Shown here piece by piece: positions 51,204 through 60,300 of a DNA stretch of 64,000 nt. The notes under the pieces are model-generated. The model worked only from the letters and a program-made list of their open reading frames with translations, did no database searches and was not told where the DNA came from. Position 1 is the first letter of the stretch. Every line of letters begins with the position of its first letter. Source of the DNA: Lycocorax pyrrhopterus obiensis. Its lineage: Eukaryota; Chordata; Aves; Passeriformes; Paradisaeidae. The translations under genes and the position numbers were made by a program. The DNA is taken from the NCBI GenBank assembly GCA_014706295.1, contig JACSVZ010000001.1:41104383-41168382 (forward strand), in the 5' to 3' direction.

Positions 51204-53328
51204 CTGAAACAAGCAGGCAGAGCTGGGAGATCTGCATCCTGGTCCTTTTCCTGACTCTGCTTCACCTTTACCTCTAGTTTGATCTTTGCTTTTTCAGACA
51301 GTCAGTATCAGCTCGTCCCAGTGCTGCTTCATATTTCTGGGGCCCCCTGTGCAAATGCATTTCAGAAACGACTACTCATTGATATTAATTAAGAGGACAG
51401 TAAAAGGACTGCACTGGGGAAATCTCAGCAGAGTACTGCCAGCAGTTGCCTTGTCAAGCCAGCAATAAATAACTCCTGTGAAAAGCCAACTCACATGCCT
51501 TCCTCTCTCAGCCATGACACGCATATGCAACATACAATTATCCAAAGCAGCAGCACACACGAGGCTACTGTAATCCCTAGAATAGAGTACATGTTCAGCA
51601 ACTGAGGATCATGAGTCTTGGCCTCTTCCCCAGCCTCTTGCCCTGCAGGAGAAGAGAAAACAGCACACATTACTGTGCTCTGTGCTACAAATAATCTCAC
51701 AAGTGGCCTCATTCCCAAAAGAGCAAAGTTCTGAAATTCCTGGGAACTAGGTGTGGTGGGAGGTGAGCAATCCCTCACCCCATCCAGACATGACTACAAG
51801 CATCTCTGTGGCACACTGCTGGCAGTAACCTCCACACACTAGAGACAACAGTTATCCTCAGAGAGCTGCTCCTGTTTCTTTCACAACACTGCCTGCAGCC
51901 CAGGCAAAGCCTGCTGATCCCTGCAAACCAAAACTGCCTGCACCTCCTTTCCAGCAGCCAAAGGCTCTCTCTCCTCCAGTGACTGGCAGGGTGCTCTCCC
52001 TCTCCTGGCTCAAGAGCAGTTAGCTCCTCTTCACATCCCTCACACACTCCAGAAGCACCACCAACAGTCACACTCATCCCACCACAGCTATCAGTCTGCT
52101 GGCTGAAAATACATCACAAGCAGAAGAGCCTGCAGAATCTCTCATGGGATGTCATTCCTGCCTTGAAGCTGGACTGTTAATGAGCTGAACACAAATTCAG
52201 CACACACCTCTTCCTGACATCTGGATAGTCACATCTGCACAAAGCAACTCTGACCAGTAATTGCACAACTGCAGCGGCAGCTGCCCCTGAGACTCATCTG
52301 GAAGCTCAGCTGGTAGCAGACACTTTGCTGGACCATCACTGTGGCTCAGCAGCCCATGCAAGGTGTGAAATCAAGTGTCCCTGCAGCGAGGCTCTGACTG
52401 ATCTCTTCCTGCTGTGCAGGCTACAGGAAGCTAAAAGCTCAGCTTCCCAGGTCCTACAGTTATCAGAGTGAGTTATACTAACCCTTTTCAGTTTTCTCCA
52501 AGTCTTTCAGGACTTTCTTTGGAACTTCAAGTGTCTGCTGGAAATCATTCCCTGTTTTAGCTTTATATGAGGAAATTAATGGAAATTATGAAGTTGCATT
52601 TCACATGAATAACATGGAAAAGGAAAGCTTGTTCTGTGAACTCAGCAGAGACTCACAGATATTCACCTGTCGGATACAAGCTGGGAACGGGCACAGAATC
52701 CATCTGAGGAGCTGGAAAAGCCCTCTCTCTGGCCACATCTACAACCAAACACCCATGAGATGTACCCATTATGTTGTGCTCTCCACTGTCATACCTGAAT
52801 ACAGAATGTGTAAGGAGGTCATGTAGTGACAGGGCACACACCAGCAGGTCTGGATTCTCACACCTGCAGGTTTGCATGGCTGACCTTGGGACTGTGACCT
52901 GGCAGCTCTCAAAGCAAGCAAAAGGCCATGCTGTACCCACACGACCTGCAGATCAGGCCTGGAACCCAGCCAGGAGGCTGGCTAACCATCGCCAAGTGGT
53001 GGAGAACCCAGTGCCAAGTTCCTGGCCCCACACTGTCACTCCCCACCTCTCTGCTTCTTAGGAGTCCCTCATCCCCCCAAAGTAGCTGCAGCCCCCCCAC
53101 ACCTCCTCGTGGTGTGTTTGCCCCATGGCCACACTGTGGAGCCTTTCTGGCTCACCCAGCCTTAGCCCCGGCCCTGCTGCCGCCAGCCTGGGGCTGGGTG
53201 CAGGTGCCTGCCTGCCTACCTGCTCCCTGCCCTCGTGTTGGAGCAGAATGGGTGTCCTGGGCTTGCAGGACCACCAGAAAGAGGAGGAGGCACTGGGTGA
53301 GGACCATGACCCCCCATGCTCGCAACAT
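51062..53328 (-). CDS. putative single-pass type I membrane protein, family unrecognised (5 exons)
   Basis: A spliced model made by eye on the minus strand, joining 53328-53220, 52945-52667, 52551-52483, 51642-51495 and 51203-51062. It totals 747 bases (248 residues plus stop). All four introns are GT-AG, and their phases are 1, 1, 1 and 2, which match at every junction. Order of parts: cleavable signal peptide (residues about 1-24), a small ectodomain with six cysteines (47, 51, 63, 65, 73, 102), a charged stalk (130-169), one transmembrane helix (about 170-197) and a 50-residue tail. Phase-1 exons are usual for extracellular domains of cell-surface receptors. There is no Ig fold, sushi, lectin or TNF-receptor repeat that I can recognise, and no N-glycosylation sequon in the ectodomain. 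Exons 1, 4 and 5 are the best supported; exons 2 and 3 have poor pyrimidine tracts and could be wrong. It could also be a pseudogene or a chance assembly. Confidence 0.4.
51495..51642 (-). CDS. exon 4 of gene candidate: transmembrane segment
   Basis: It is preceded by a strong acceptor (TTTTCTCTTCTCCTGCAG) and followed by a consensus donor (GTGAGT, 51494-51489). It starts in phase 1 and ends in phase 2. It codes for an acidic juxtamembrane part (GQEAGEEAKTHDPQ), then a 25-28 residue hydrophobic helix from MYSILGIT to IVCCICVSWL, then the charged LREEG stop-transfer flank. The cysteines near the inner face of the membrane are possible palmitoylation sites (inference). This exon and exon 5 are the strongest evidence that a real gene is here. 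Confidence 0.5.
51701..51871 (+). repeat. copy B of a dispersed direct duplication (intronic)
   Basis: Second copy of the segment at 49898-50045: GGCCTCATTCCCAAAAGAGC, GGGAACTAGGTGTGGTGGGA and TAGAGACAACAGTTATCCTC in the same order. It carries an extra roughly 20-24 bases (CCCTCACCCCATCCAGACAT region) absent from copy A. It lies inside intron 3 of the gene candidate, about 60 bases before the transmembrane exon. Confidence 0.85.
52483..52551 (-). CDS. exon 3 of gene candidate: charged stalk
   Basis: A 69-base exon, phase 1 to phase 1, so it could be included or skipped without changing the frame. It codes for a Lys/Glu-rich, probably helical segment (NDFQQTLEVPKKVLKDLEKT) with no cysteine. 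The donor is GTTAGT, and the acceptor side (AGCTAAAACAG) is weak. A short membrane-proximal stalk exon fits the architecture, but support is limited. Confidence 0.3.
52667..52945 (-). CDS. exon 2 of gene candidate: six-cysteine ectodomain
   Basis: A 279-base frame between a CTGCAG acceptor and a CAG/GTGAAT donor, phase 1 at both ends, coding for residues 37-130. The cysteines are packed in the first half (spacing C-x3-C-x11-C-x-C-x7-C, then one more 28 residues on). The second half is proline- and valine-rich and leads into the stalk. I do not recognise the fold. The acceptor lacks a good pyrimidine tract. A stronger acceptor (ending TTCTGTATTCAG, about 52797) lies inside the exon but would break the phase with exon 1. 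This is one of the least certain exons. Confidence 0.3.
53220..53328 (-). CDS. exon 1 of gene candidate: signal peptide
   Basis: The start codon is at 53328-53326, with A at -3. It encodes MLRAWGVMVLTQ followed by CLLLFLVVLQAQ: a short positive N-end, a long hydrophobic core and a polar, small-residue end, as in a signal peptidase I substrate (likely cut near AQ/D). The exon stops after one base of a glycine codon at a GTAGGC donor (53219-53214), giving phase 1. The frame stays open upstream as far as about 53700, so this start is chosen because of the signal peptide. An in-frame CAG/AGC triplet run lies directly before the ATG. A later ATG at codon 8 could also serve. Confidence 0.45.
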
Positions 53329-53365
53329 GCTGCTGCTGCTGCTGCTGTTGCTGCCGCTGCTGCAG
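53327..53365. repeat. CTG/CAG triplet repeat at the candidate start codon
   Basis: Interrupted (CTG)n on the plus strand: about seven CTG units, then TTG, CTG, CCG, CTG and CTGCAG. On the minus strand it is a CAG/AGC run ending exactly at the ATG of the gene candidate. If translated upstream it would read as polyserine in frame. Triplet runs of this kind vary in length. Confidence 0.9.
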
Positions 53366-54069
53366 CATTGCCCACAGCTGGCACAGAACAAGTCAGAGGG
53401 GCTCTGTGACCTCACGGCCCCGTCGGGCCATGCCCTCCACCAGGGCTCCCCAAGGTACTCCCATTGCCCACGAATTTCTGAATCTGCCCACTGTTGAATT
53501 TCCTGTTTGTGCATGAGCATGGAAGGAGCAGAAGTGGAGAAGGGTGCACCTATTTTGGGAGGCAGCACCATGCATGGGAGTGCAGAGCCACTCAGGTCTT
53601 TCTTCTCAGAAATCTGTATCAAAAGCGCTGTATAAAGACTGCATAAAAGAGTCAACTGCAAGAGCCTTGCAACTATTTTTGTCAGGCAGCATTCTACCAA
53701 GAAACTGGCTTTTCCCCTCTCCCCCTCTCCTTTTGCTTCAGTTTCATTACCTTTAAAGACACCATTTCCTACCTCTGCTACTGTCCTTCTAAAATCAGTG
53801 TGCCATCCCTAGGCTTATCCCTAGTGAGCCTAATTTATCCCTTTCCCCCTTCAGCTCTAGTTTACAGCTCTCTCAGCAGGCCATGTTAACTCCTGAGCAG
53901 AGATCCTTTTCACCTCTGAGACAGATGTACCCCACTGCAGCTACCAGGCCTGCTGTCGTGTAAGCTGACCTGTGATCAAAACCCTCAAAATTCTGCTGAT
54001 AACACCAGGCTCAGAGCCAGGTATTCACCATGTGATTTTCCTGTTAAACACATTGAACAATAAATAGCA
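53366..54069. other. non-coding, upstream of the gene candidate
   Basis: Moderately GC-rich sequence that would contain the promoter and any 5' untranslated exons of the minus-strand gene. I see no clear CpG island. The minus frame is open to about 53700, but its upstream part shows no protein features. Confidence 0.4.
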
Positions 54070-54653
54070 AGTGCCAGATTCTGCACTTGCAACAAGGAAA
54101 ACCTGGACGTACATACAGATTGAGGAATGAGGGGCTGGAGAGTGGAAAGAGACCATTCTGTGCTGGTGCAGCCTCACCCTCAAGTCTATGTGCAGTTTAG
54201 GGCACCACAACAGAAGATATAAAGATACTAGAAAGCATCCAAAGGAGGGCTACGAAGATGGGGAAGGGTCTAAAGGAGACACCATATGGTGTGGCTGAGG
54301 TGACTTACCTTATTCAGCCTGGAGAAGAGCAGTCTGAGGGAAGACCTCACAGTGGTCTGCAGCTCCCTCGTGGGGGGAAGTGGAAGAGCTAGCACCGATC
54401 TCTTCTCTCGAGTGACCAATGACAGGACTCAAGGGAATGACATGAAGCTGTGTCAGGAGAGGTTTAGGTTGGATATTAGGAAAAGTTTCTTCACCCAGAA
54501 TGTGGTTGGGCACTGGAACAGGCTCCCCAGGGAAGTGGTCATGACACTAAGCCTGACAGAGTTCAAGAAGTGTTTGGACAATGCCCTCGGGCACATTGTG
54601 TGATTCTTAGGATTGGATTTTCTTGTGGGTCACTTCCAAGTCAAGAGATTCTA
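54070..54653 (+). mobile_element. CR1 LINE, about 580-bp 3' part with internal deletion
   Basis: The text runs through known CR1 3' blocks: AGTGCCAGATTCTGCACTTG, AGGGCTACGAAGATGGGGAA, ATTCAGCCTGGAGAAGAGCA, a GGAGAGGTTTAGGTTGGATA block, GGAACAGGCTCCCCAGGGAA and TTCAAGAAGTGTTTGGACAA, ending in GAGATTCTATGATT. Between the first block and the GCAGCCTCACCC block (near 54170) a large part of the usual element is missing, so it is internally deleted as well as 5'-truncated. Confidence 0.95.
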
Positions 54654-56196
54654 TGATTACTCTTGGTAGGGGGTTAAAAAATATAGCTGTGATGATATTT
54701 AAGGTCATGGGTTCTCAAGTGGTGTCTGATGTGAGAAGAGTGGGTTTGTATAAAGATCCATCAGCTGTGAGCCAGATGGATACCAATCCTGCAACAGGAT
54801 ATGACTGTAAGCAGGATGTCAAAGAGATTTTAATTATGCAAGAACTTAAATCCAAGTAAAAAGAAAAAAAAAAGAGGGGGGGAGAAGCTCATTTTAGAGA
54901 TGTCAAGAATACTTTGTGTGACAGATTGCTACATTCTTTTGTTTAGGAGGCTAGACAAGGGTCATAAGTGAGAAATAGAGGGAGCACAGCAGCTACTCAT
55001 TTGTTTTTATACTCACAATTTTCCTTGCAGATTAGCTTTTCATCATGCCAGAGTCCTCAAGGAAAGAGCCAGAGGGGTGTTGGGTATGGCACATCATGCT
55101 CACATCCCTTGTGATTATCTGACTGCTTCCATAACACAAGCACCCCAAACACAAACTGGGAAAAGAGAGTAAAAGCTTGGTGATTTTTGAGTTTGTCACT
55201 GTATTTTAAGAATTGTTCTGCCAATGCACCTCTCTGACACAAGACTATAGCTACAAGCCATGTAACACTATGAATGGGCAAGAAATACAAGCACCGTTCC
55301 CTGTTCATGGGCACACAATAACTTGCACTTTGGGGCACTGGAAACAGAAACAGAAAACACCCCACTAAATGGTAAATAGAATGCATGATCACTTAAGGAA
55401 GATATCCTTAATGTGCATATTCTGGACACATTTAGGTACTGTACCTACACCTCTGAGCTTGTTGTGAGTCAGCCACATACCACATACTGTCAGGGTCCAC
55501 ACCACACAACATACTACCCAGCCTACAACTACTAATATTGGTAAAATAAGGAGTTCAAAGAGTGCAAAAAGGAGTGAACTACAAGAAACAGATGGTCTCT
55601 AATGGAACATTTTTGCAAAGACAACACTTGAACTACTGCAAAGAGTACTGTCGGAGATTGCCAAGAAGCCACCTGATGCCCAGTGTGATGCTATCATGCA
55701 AACAAATGGAAGACACAGTAATCCCAACATCCAACCTTTGTCATTTCCTAAGGCTAACCATCTTACAACCATACAACTTAGACTTTCTCCATAAGGTTTG
55801 CCTTAAAAAAGACACATGAATAGGTCCTATGATCTCCAAGTTCCAGCAACACTACGGGAATAATCTCTGTCATGTGAAATAGACACTTAGGAAATCCTGC
55901 AGAGCCCTGCTTCACTGAGGACCATTAATATAGCTGAGTAAAATCCTGCCTAAATCCTGGAATCCTGGATGCTTTGGATCAGCATCCTCCAGAAGGATGG
56001 ACACCAGAGAGACTTCTAAAGCTACAACTGCCAGCCCTGGGGAAGAAATTCCACACTGAAATTTGCTTCATGACAAACAGGACAAATCAAATAATTTCCA
56101 AAAGCTTCTTTAGCCCTCCTAAGTTTCTGTAGACATAATAATGAAGAATAGAGACAGATATCTCTTCCCACATGTTTTTACAGGAAATTATGACAC

Positions 56197-56318
56197 AGCC
56201 TTAGTAAATGGATATGATTAATCATTTATGGAAACATTCTCATTTCTGACAGTACAGGAAAAGAAAAATGCATTAGTGAAGTTAAGATTCTCTCATCTTT
56301 TCCACAACATGAAAAAGC
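56197..56318 (+). repeat. diverged direct duplication, copy A
   Basis: Shares with 57255-57358 the ordered text TTAATCATTT, GAAACATTCTCA, TCTG-CAGT-CA, AAAAGAAA and a TTCTCT...TTTT block followed by GAAAAA. By eye the copies are roughly 75 percent identical with small indels, about 1.05 kb apart. It is either an old local duplication or two copies of an old interspersed repeat. Confidence 0.65.
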
Positions 56319-57254
56319 CTACCATAATCAAGACTCACAGAGAAGCCTGTTCCTCCTGCAAAGGAAGATGGGAAATTGGTTCTGCTAGAACTGAAGAAAG
56401 TAAAAAAAGCTAGAAATAGTCATTTTTTGGGCTACAACCAGTTTTCAGAGGTATTACTGCAAGGGACAAGACCTGCACACCTGCATTACTGTGAGGGAGA
56501 AGACTAAGCAGACAGAGGAGAGAATGGCCAGAAGAACTTCATACCACATGTGGCTCTGACTGTCAGATGAGAAAATCTCACCCTTTACTGCCCGACCTGT
56601 ATTGCAGGTATCTATAGTCATTTTGCTTTGCACTGGAATTTTTTAACACCATTTTTAGCTGCTGGTACTACAATACCTGTAGACATATTTATTTCTTCTG
56701 AACAAAATTTTGTCTGGGTAACTCACCCAAAGAGACACAAACTTTGAGGAAAGACAAAGAAATCGTAAGATGAAATGCTTATGTACCATTCATTTCTCTA
56801 AAAGTGTTGGCAGCTATTTGAGTTTCCATTTAGGATAAACATTCGATTGCCTACAGTTTCACAGAAGAGAAGAAAAATGTTAAGGAAAGTATAGTTTTCT
56901 ATTTTGAATTGAATTGCCCCATAAACAGAAAATATTATTCTATTTGTTCTCTGTCCAACATGTCATTTTTGCAGACTTTTGTTTTAGTTGAAAATATAAT
57001 CTCATGTGACATTTATACTACAGATTTTAAAGACAGGTACCTGCCAGGCTTTGAATCTCTTCAATGAGAACAGGAGGTAAATAAATTCAGAGTCTTTAAA
57101 ACTGCATTTACTAACTTTTCATTGTCATACTGGAAAACATCAGTGAATAAAGTATTCTTCAAAGAAGCTGCTAGGTCGCTACATTTAAAACATCTCAAAC
57201 CATTTCCTAAATCATACATTATAATGTGTATTGCTGGAACTCAGTGATGTGCAG

Positions 57255-57358
57255 ACCAAATAGAAATGGTTAATCATTTGTAGAAACATTCTCACGTCTG
57301 TCAGTGCAAGAAAAGAAAGGGTCATCAGCGAGGCTGGATTCTTCTCTTTTGAAAAACA
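57255..57358 (+). repeat. diverged direct duplication, copy B
   Basis: Partner of 56197-56318. The best conserved part is GTTAATCATTTGTAGAAACA followed by TTCTCACGTCTGTCAGTGCA and AGAAAAGAAA. The sequences outside the pair differ. Confidence 0.65.
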
Positions 57359-60300
57359 TCATTGGAAATGCATGTGATCCCATGAGCCTAAGCATACCCT
57401 GGATAAGATACACTTATCACTAGCATGCACTCAATCAGCTTCATAGGCTGCCAGGAACACTCAAAAGCATCCTTCCATGGACTTGGTATGCATAGGAGAC
57501 AGTAGAACAGAGAAATAGTGCGCTCCTGCTATAGTGGTTAGGACCAGTTTGGACACAGCCACCAGGCACCAACAAAGCACTTCTTTAATTGTTATTTTGG
57601 CACTGTGTTGTAAATTGTTTTAAGCATGGAGGATTTTATGAGTGTGAGCATCCCATTGCTCTTCTTCCAGCTCTACCCAGTGTTACTCAAGCTATCACAT
57701 GTAGGACAGGTTACCCTTATGTAGTCCTAACTCCCTGCACAATAAATCATCTTTGAAAAGTGAAGGACATTTACTTTGCAAACTTCAGATTCAGAAGTTT
57801 AATTAAATATCTCAAGAATGAGGTGCTACTAAGGACTCCAAAGTCTTTGGAAGTCAGAAGCCTTGACTTCTGCATGAACCCTCTTATCAGAACAGAAATC
57901 AGACTCATAGTCTTTCAAGGACAGAAAGATGAAGCAAATTGAATGATCCTACAGAATTAAACACTGCTATGAAAAGCTGTTGAAAATAAAGCAAGTGGAT
58001 GCTGTAATCACAGACCTGCAAGCATGAGATAGCAGTGAGTTAGTCTTTGTATCTTACTTTTACAATACGTATAAACCCCAAACCATTTCCTTCTAAACAG
58101 CGAAAGCAGATTCCCCTATTGATAGGGGTGCTAAAAAAACACCTTCTACTACAACAGAAGCAAATTTTAAATACACCAAACTATAAATGCACAAGCATTT
58201 AATTTGGCATTGAAATATGATTAAGCTCCCTGATTTAAATTAAACAAGAAAAAATAATTGCAGTTTTGCATGTCTTCACTGATAAAAACCAAGGAAACCT
58301 CAGAGCACCTTCTCACCACAAGAGTATTTCCCTCCTCATCTCCTCCCTTGCTTAATTACTGAAATCTTGAGGTACAAACTGTACAACAGACACAATGCAG
58401 AATAAAACTGCTCTACCATATATTATCAGAACAAGAAACCTCATCTCCTTCTAAAAGTATGAGCCATTTTTTGCAGTTACTAATTATTAGGTAGGATAAG
58501 GAAGAATTCAGGAAAAAAAGGACATAAAAAGTCCAGAGCAGCTTAGCACTAAAACATCAAATGAAAAAATATCTCTCATTAATTCCTTCTCCCAGTTTCA
58601 CCAGCAAAAAACCCCATACCAATTATTTTAAAGCATAACAACCGTCAAGTTGTGCATCAATTCAAGTTCCACAGCATTTATATGCATCAAAAGCAAATCT
58701 GCAAACAGTGTGGCAAAATTTATGTTTGCACGTTTCAGCAGGCAATCATATGGCTGAAGTGAAATGCAAATGCAGTCCTGCTTAGAATCTACCAGTCTTT
58801 TGCTGAGAAGAGAGGCCAGGATCAACCAAAAGAAGACATGTGAGAAAGTTTAAAAAAAATTTAAAAAAAACGAAAAGAAAAAAACAAACCACCTCTGTGT
58901 CTTTCAAAAGTTTGGTATTGATTTATTTGACGGAAAACTCAAAACTAGCAAGAACAACAGGCACATTCTCATCTCCTTGCTTCCTGATAACAAGAGGGTT
59001 GATGTAGTCATATTAATGGACATAACGTTGAGTGCTTATATGTGTCTTTTTATACAGAGGAACATTCAGATTAATCATTTAAATGCATTTCAAATGCGTA
59101 TTTCCTTTTCATAGGATCCTTTTAGTAGCGTCAAAACTATAGCAGGAGAAAAACACATAGACTTACCATAATTTAGAGTTGTTTAGTAAACTATGCATCT
59201 GTTGTAAATTCTCTACAGCTCAAACACAATCTCAATAAATAGTCACTGAAAAGATTTAATTTATAGACCTCAAAGACCCTTGATTATCAGATTCTTCACA
59301 GACTTACTAGCAAGCCTACTACATTGTATTTAAATAGCAGAGATGAAATAGCAATGAAAAGGAAATAAACCACTGGCTGTTTTGTCCTAAATATTGTTTT
59401 TTATATAGTTTACAGTCAAATTGCTTTGAAACAAAACTGCAGTTTTTGCCCTACAATTTAAAAATACAAACAAAACAAAACCAAGCCAAGCAAAATCTCC
59501 AGCCTCATAGAGACCCTGTTAAATCTGCAACTAAACCCACTTTTGAAGCAGAAAGGACAAAGTTTAGGCTGTGTCCCTGTGAGTACATTTAAGTATGTGG
59601 CCAGAGCTGCTGTTCTCCAGAACCCCTGCATCACTGGAGATAATTCTGCACATGCCTTCGATGACTTCTGCTTTCTCTACTTACCTGAGCAAATTCCAAA
59701 CACGGCTGCAAATGGCAGGGGGGGCCTTTGTGCGTTTGGTTTTTTGTTTCCAAAATAAGACCACAAGACATAAGGTGAAGTGCTTAGAGAAAGAGATATT
59801 CTCATTGACTGAGGTGTAATTCACTGCACATTCTCTGCTCAGCAGGAGCATTGCATTTTTCTCCTAGATGGTGTCTCCAGCCACAAGGAAATGCTAGAGC
59901 AGCCAAGATCCTTTCAAACAATGTCATCTCCACCAGTCAAAAATACTTGTCCTTCCTTTCTTGCTGCTACAAAATAGAGAGAAATTACATTTATCAAAAC
60001 CCAAATAGGGTGTATATTAATAAGGAAAAAAACAAGCAAGCGGATTCTGGACCTTGAAACTTCTGAACTCCATCTGCACCCTCATTCACTTTCCAGCATG
60101 CACCCCAAGTGGAAAATGAGTGCACTGGAAACATGTTCTTAAGGACTGCAATATATGGTTGTGAAAAATGGAAGGAGCAGTAAAGTGAAGCAGAGAATTC
60201 TGGTTTTATATTTACAGCTTTTTCAGGTTTTTGTCACTATACTTACTGTATGTTTGGTGGTAAGTTTTCTATGCAGTTCAAGCAGAAAAATTGAAAAACT

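Noticed and set aside
51034..51237. An alternative minus-strand frame overlapping the tail exon
   Set aside because: The phase and the strong acceptor at 51203 select the other frame. This one reads into a phenylalanine run from a poly-T tract.
52605..52826. A plus-strand frame with an FTCRIQAGNG stretch resembling the end of an immunoglobulin domain
   Set aside because: There is no matching first cysteine, tryptophan or exon border. The resemblance covers about ten residues and is probably chance, antisense to candidate exon 2.
52928..53497. A 189-codon plus-strand frame with a leucine run that looks like a signal peptide
   Set aside because: The leucines come from the CTG triplet repeat. 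The rest is proline/cysteine-rich low-complexity translation antisense to the better supported minus-strand exons, with no transmembrane or splice continuation found.
53152..53700. A continuous 182-codon minus-strand frame starting upstream of the signal peptide
   Set aside because: The upstream 120 codons have no protein features and run through a polyserine triplet repeat. I take the ATG at the signal peptide as the start and consider the rest 5' untranslated or intergenic.
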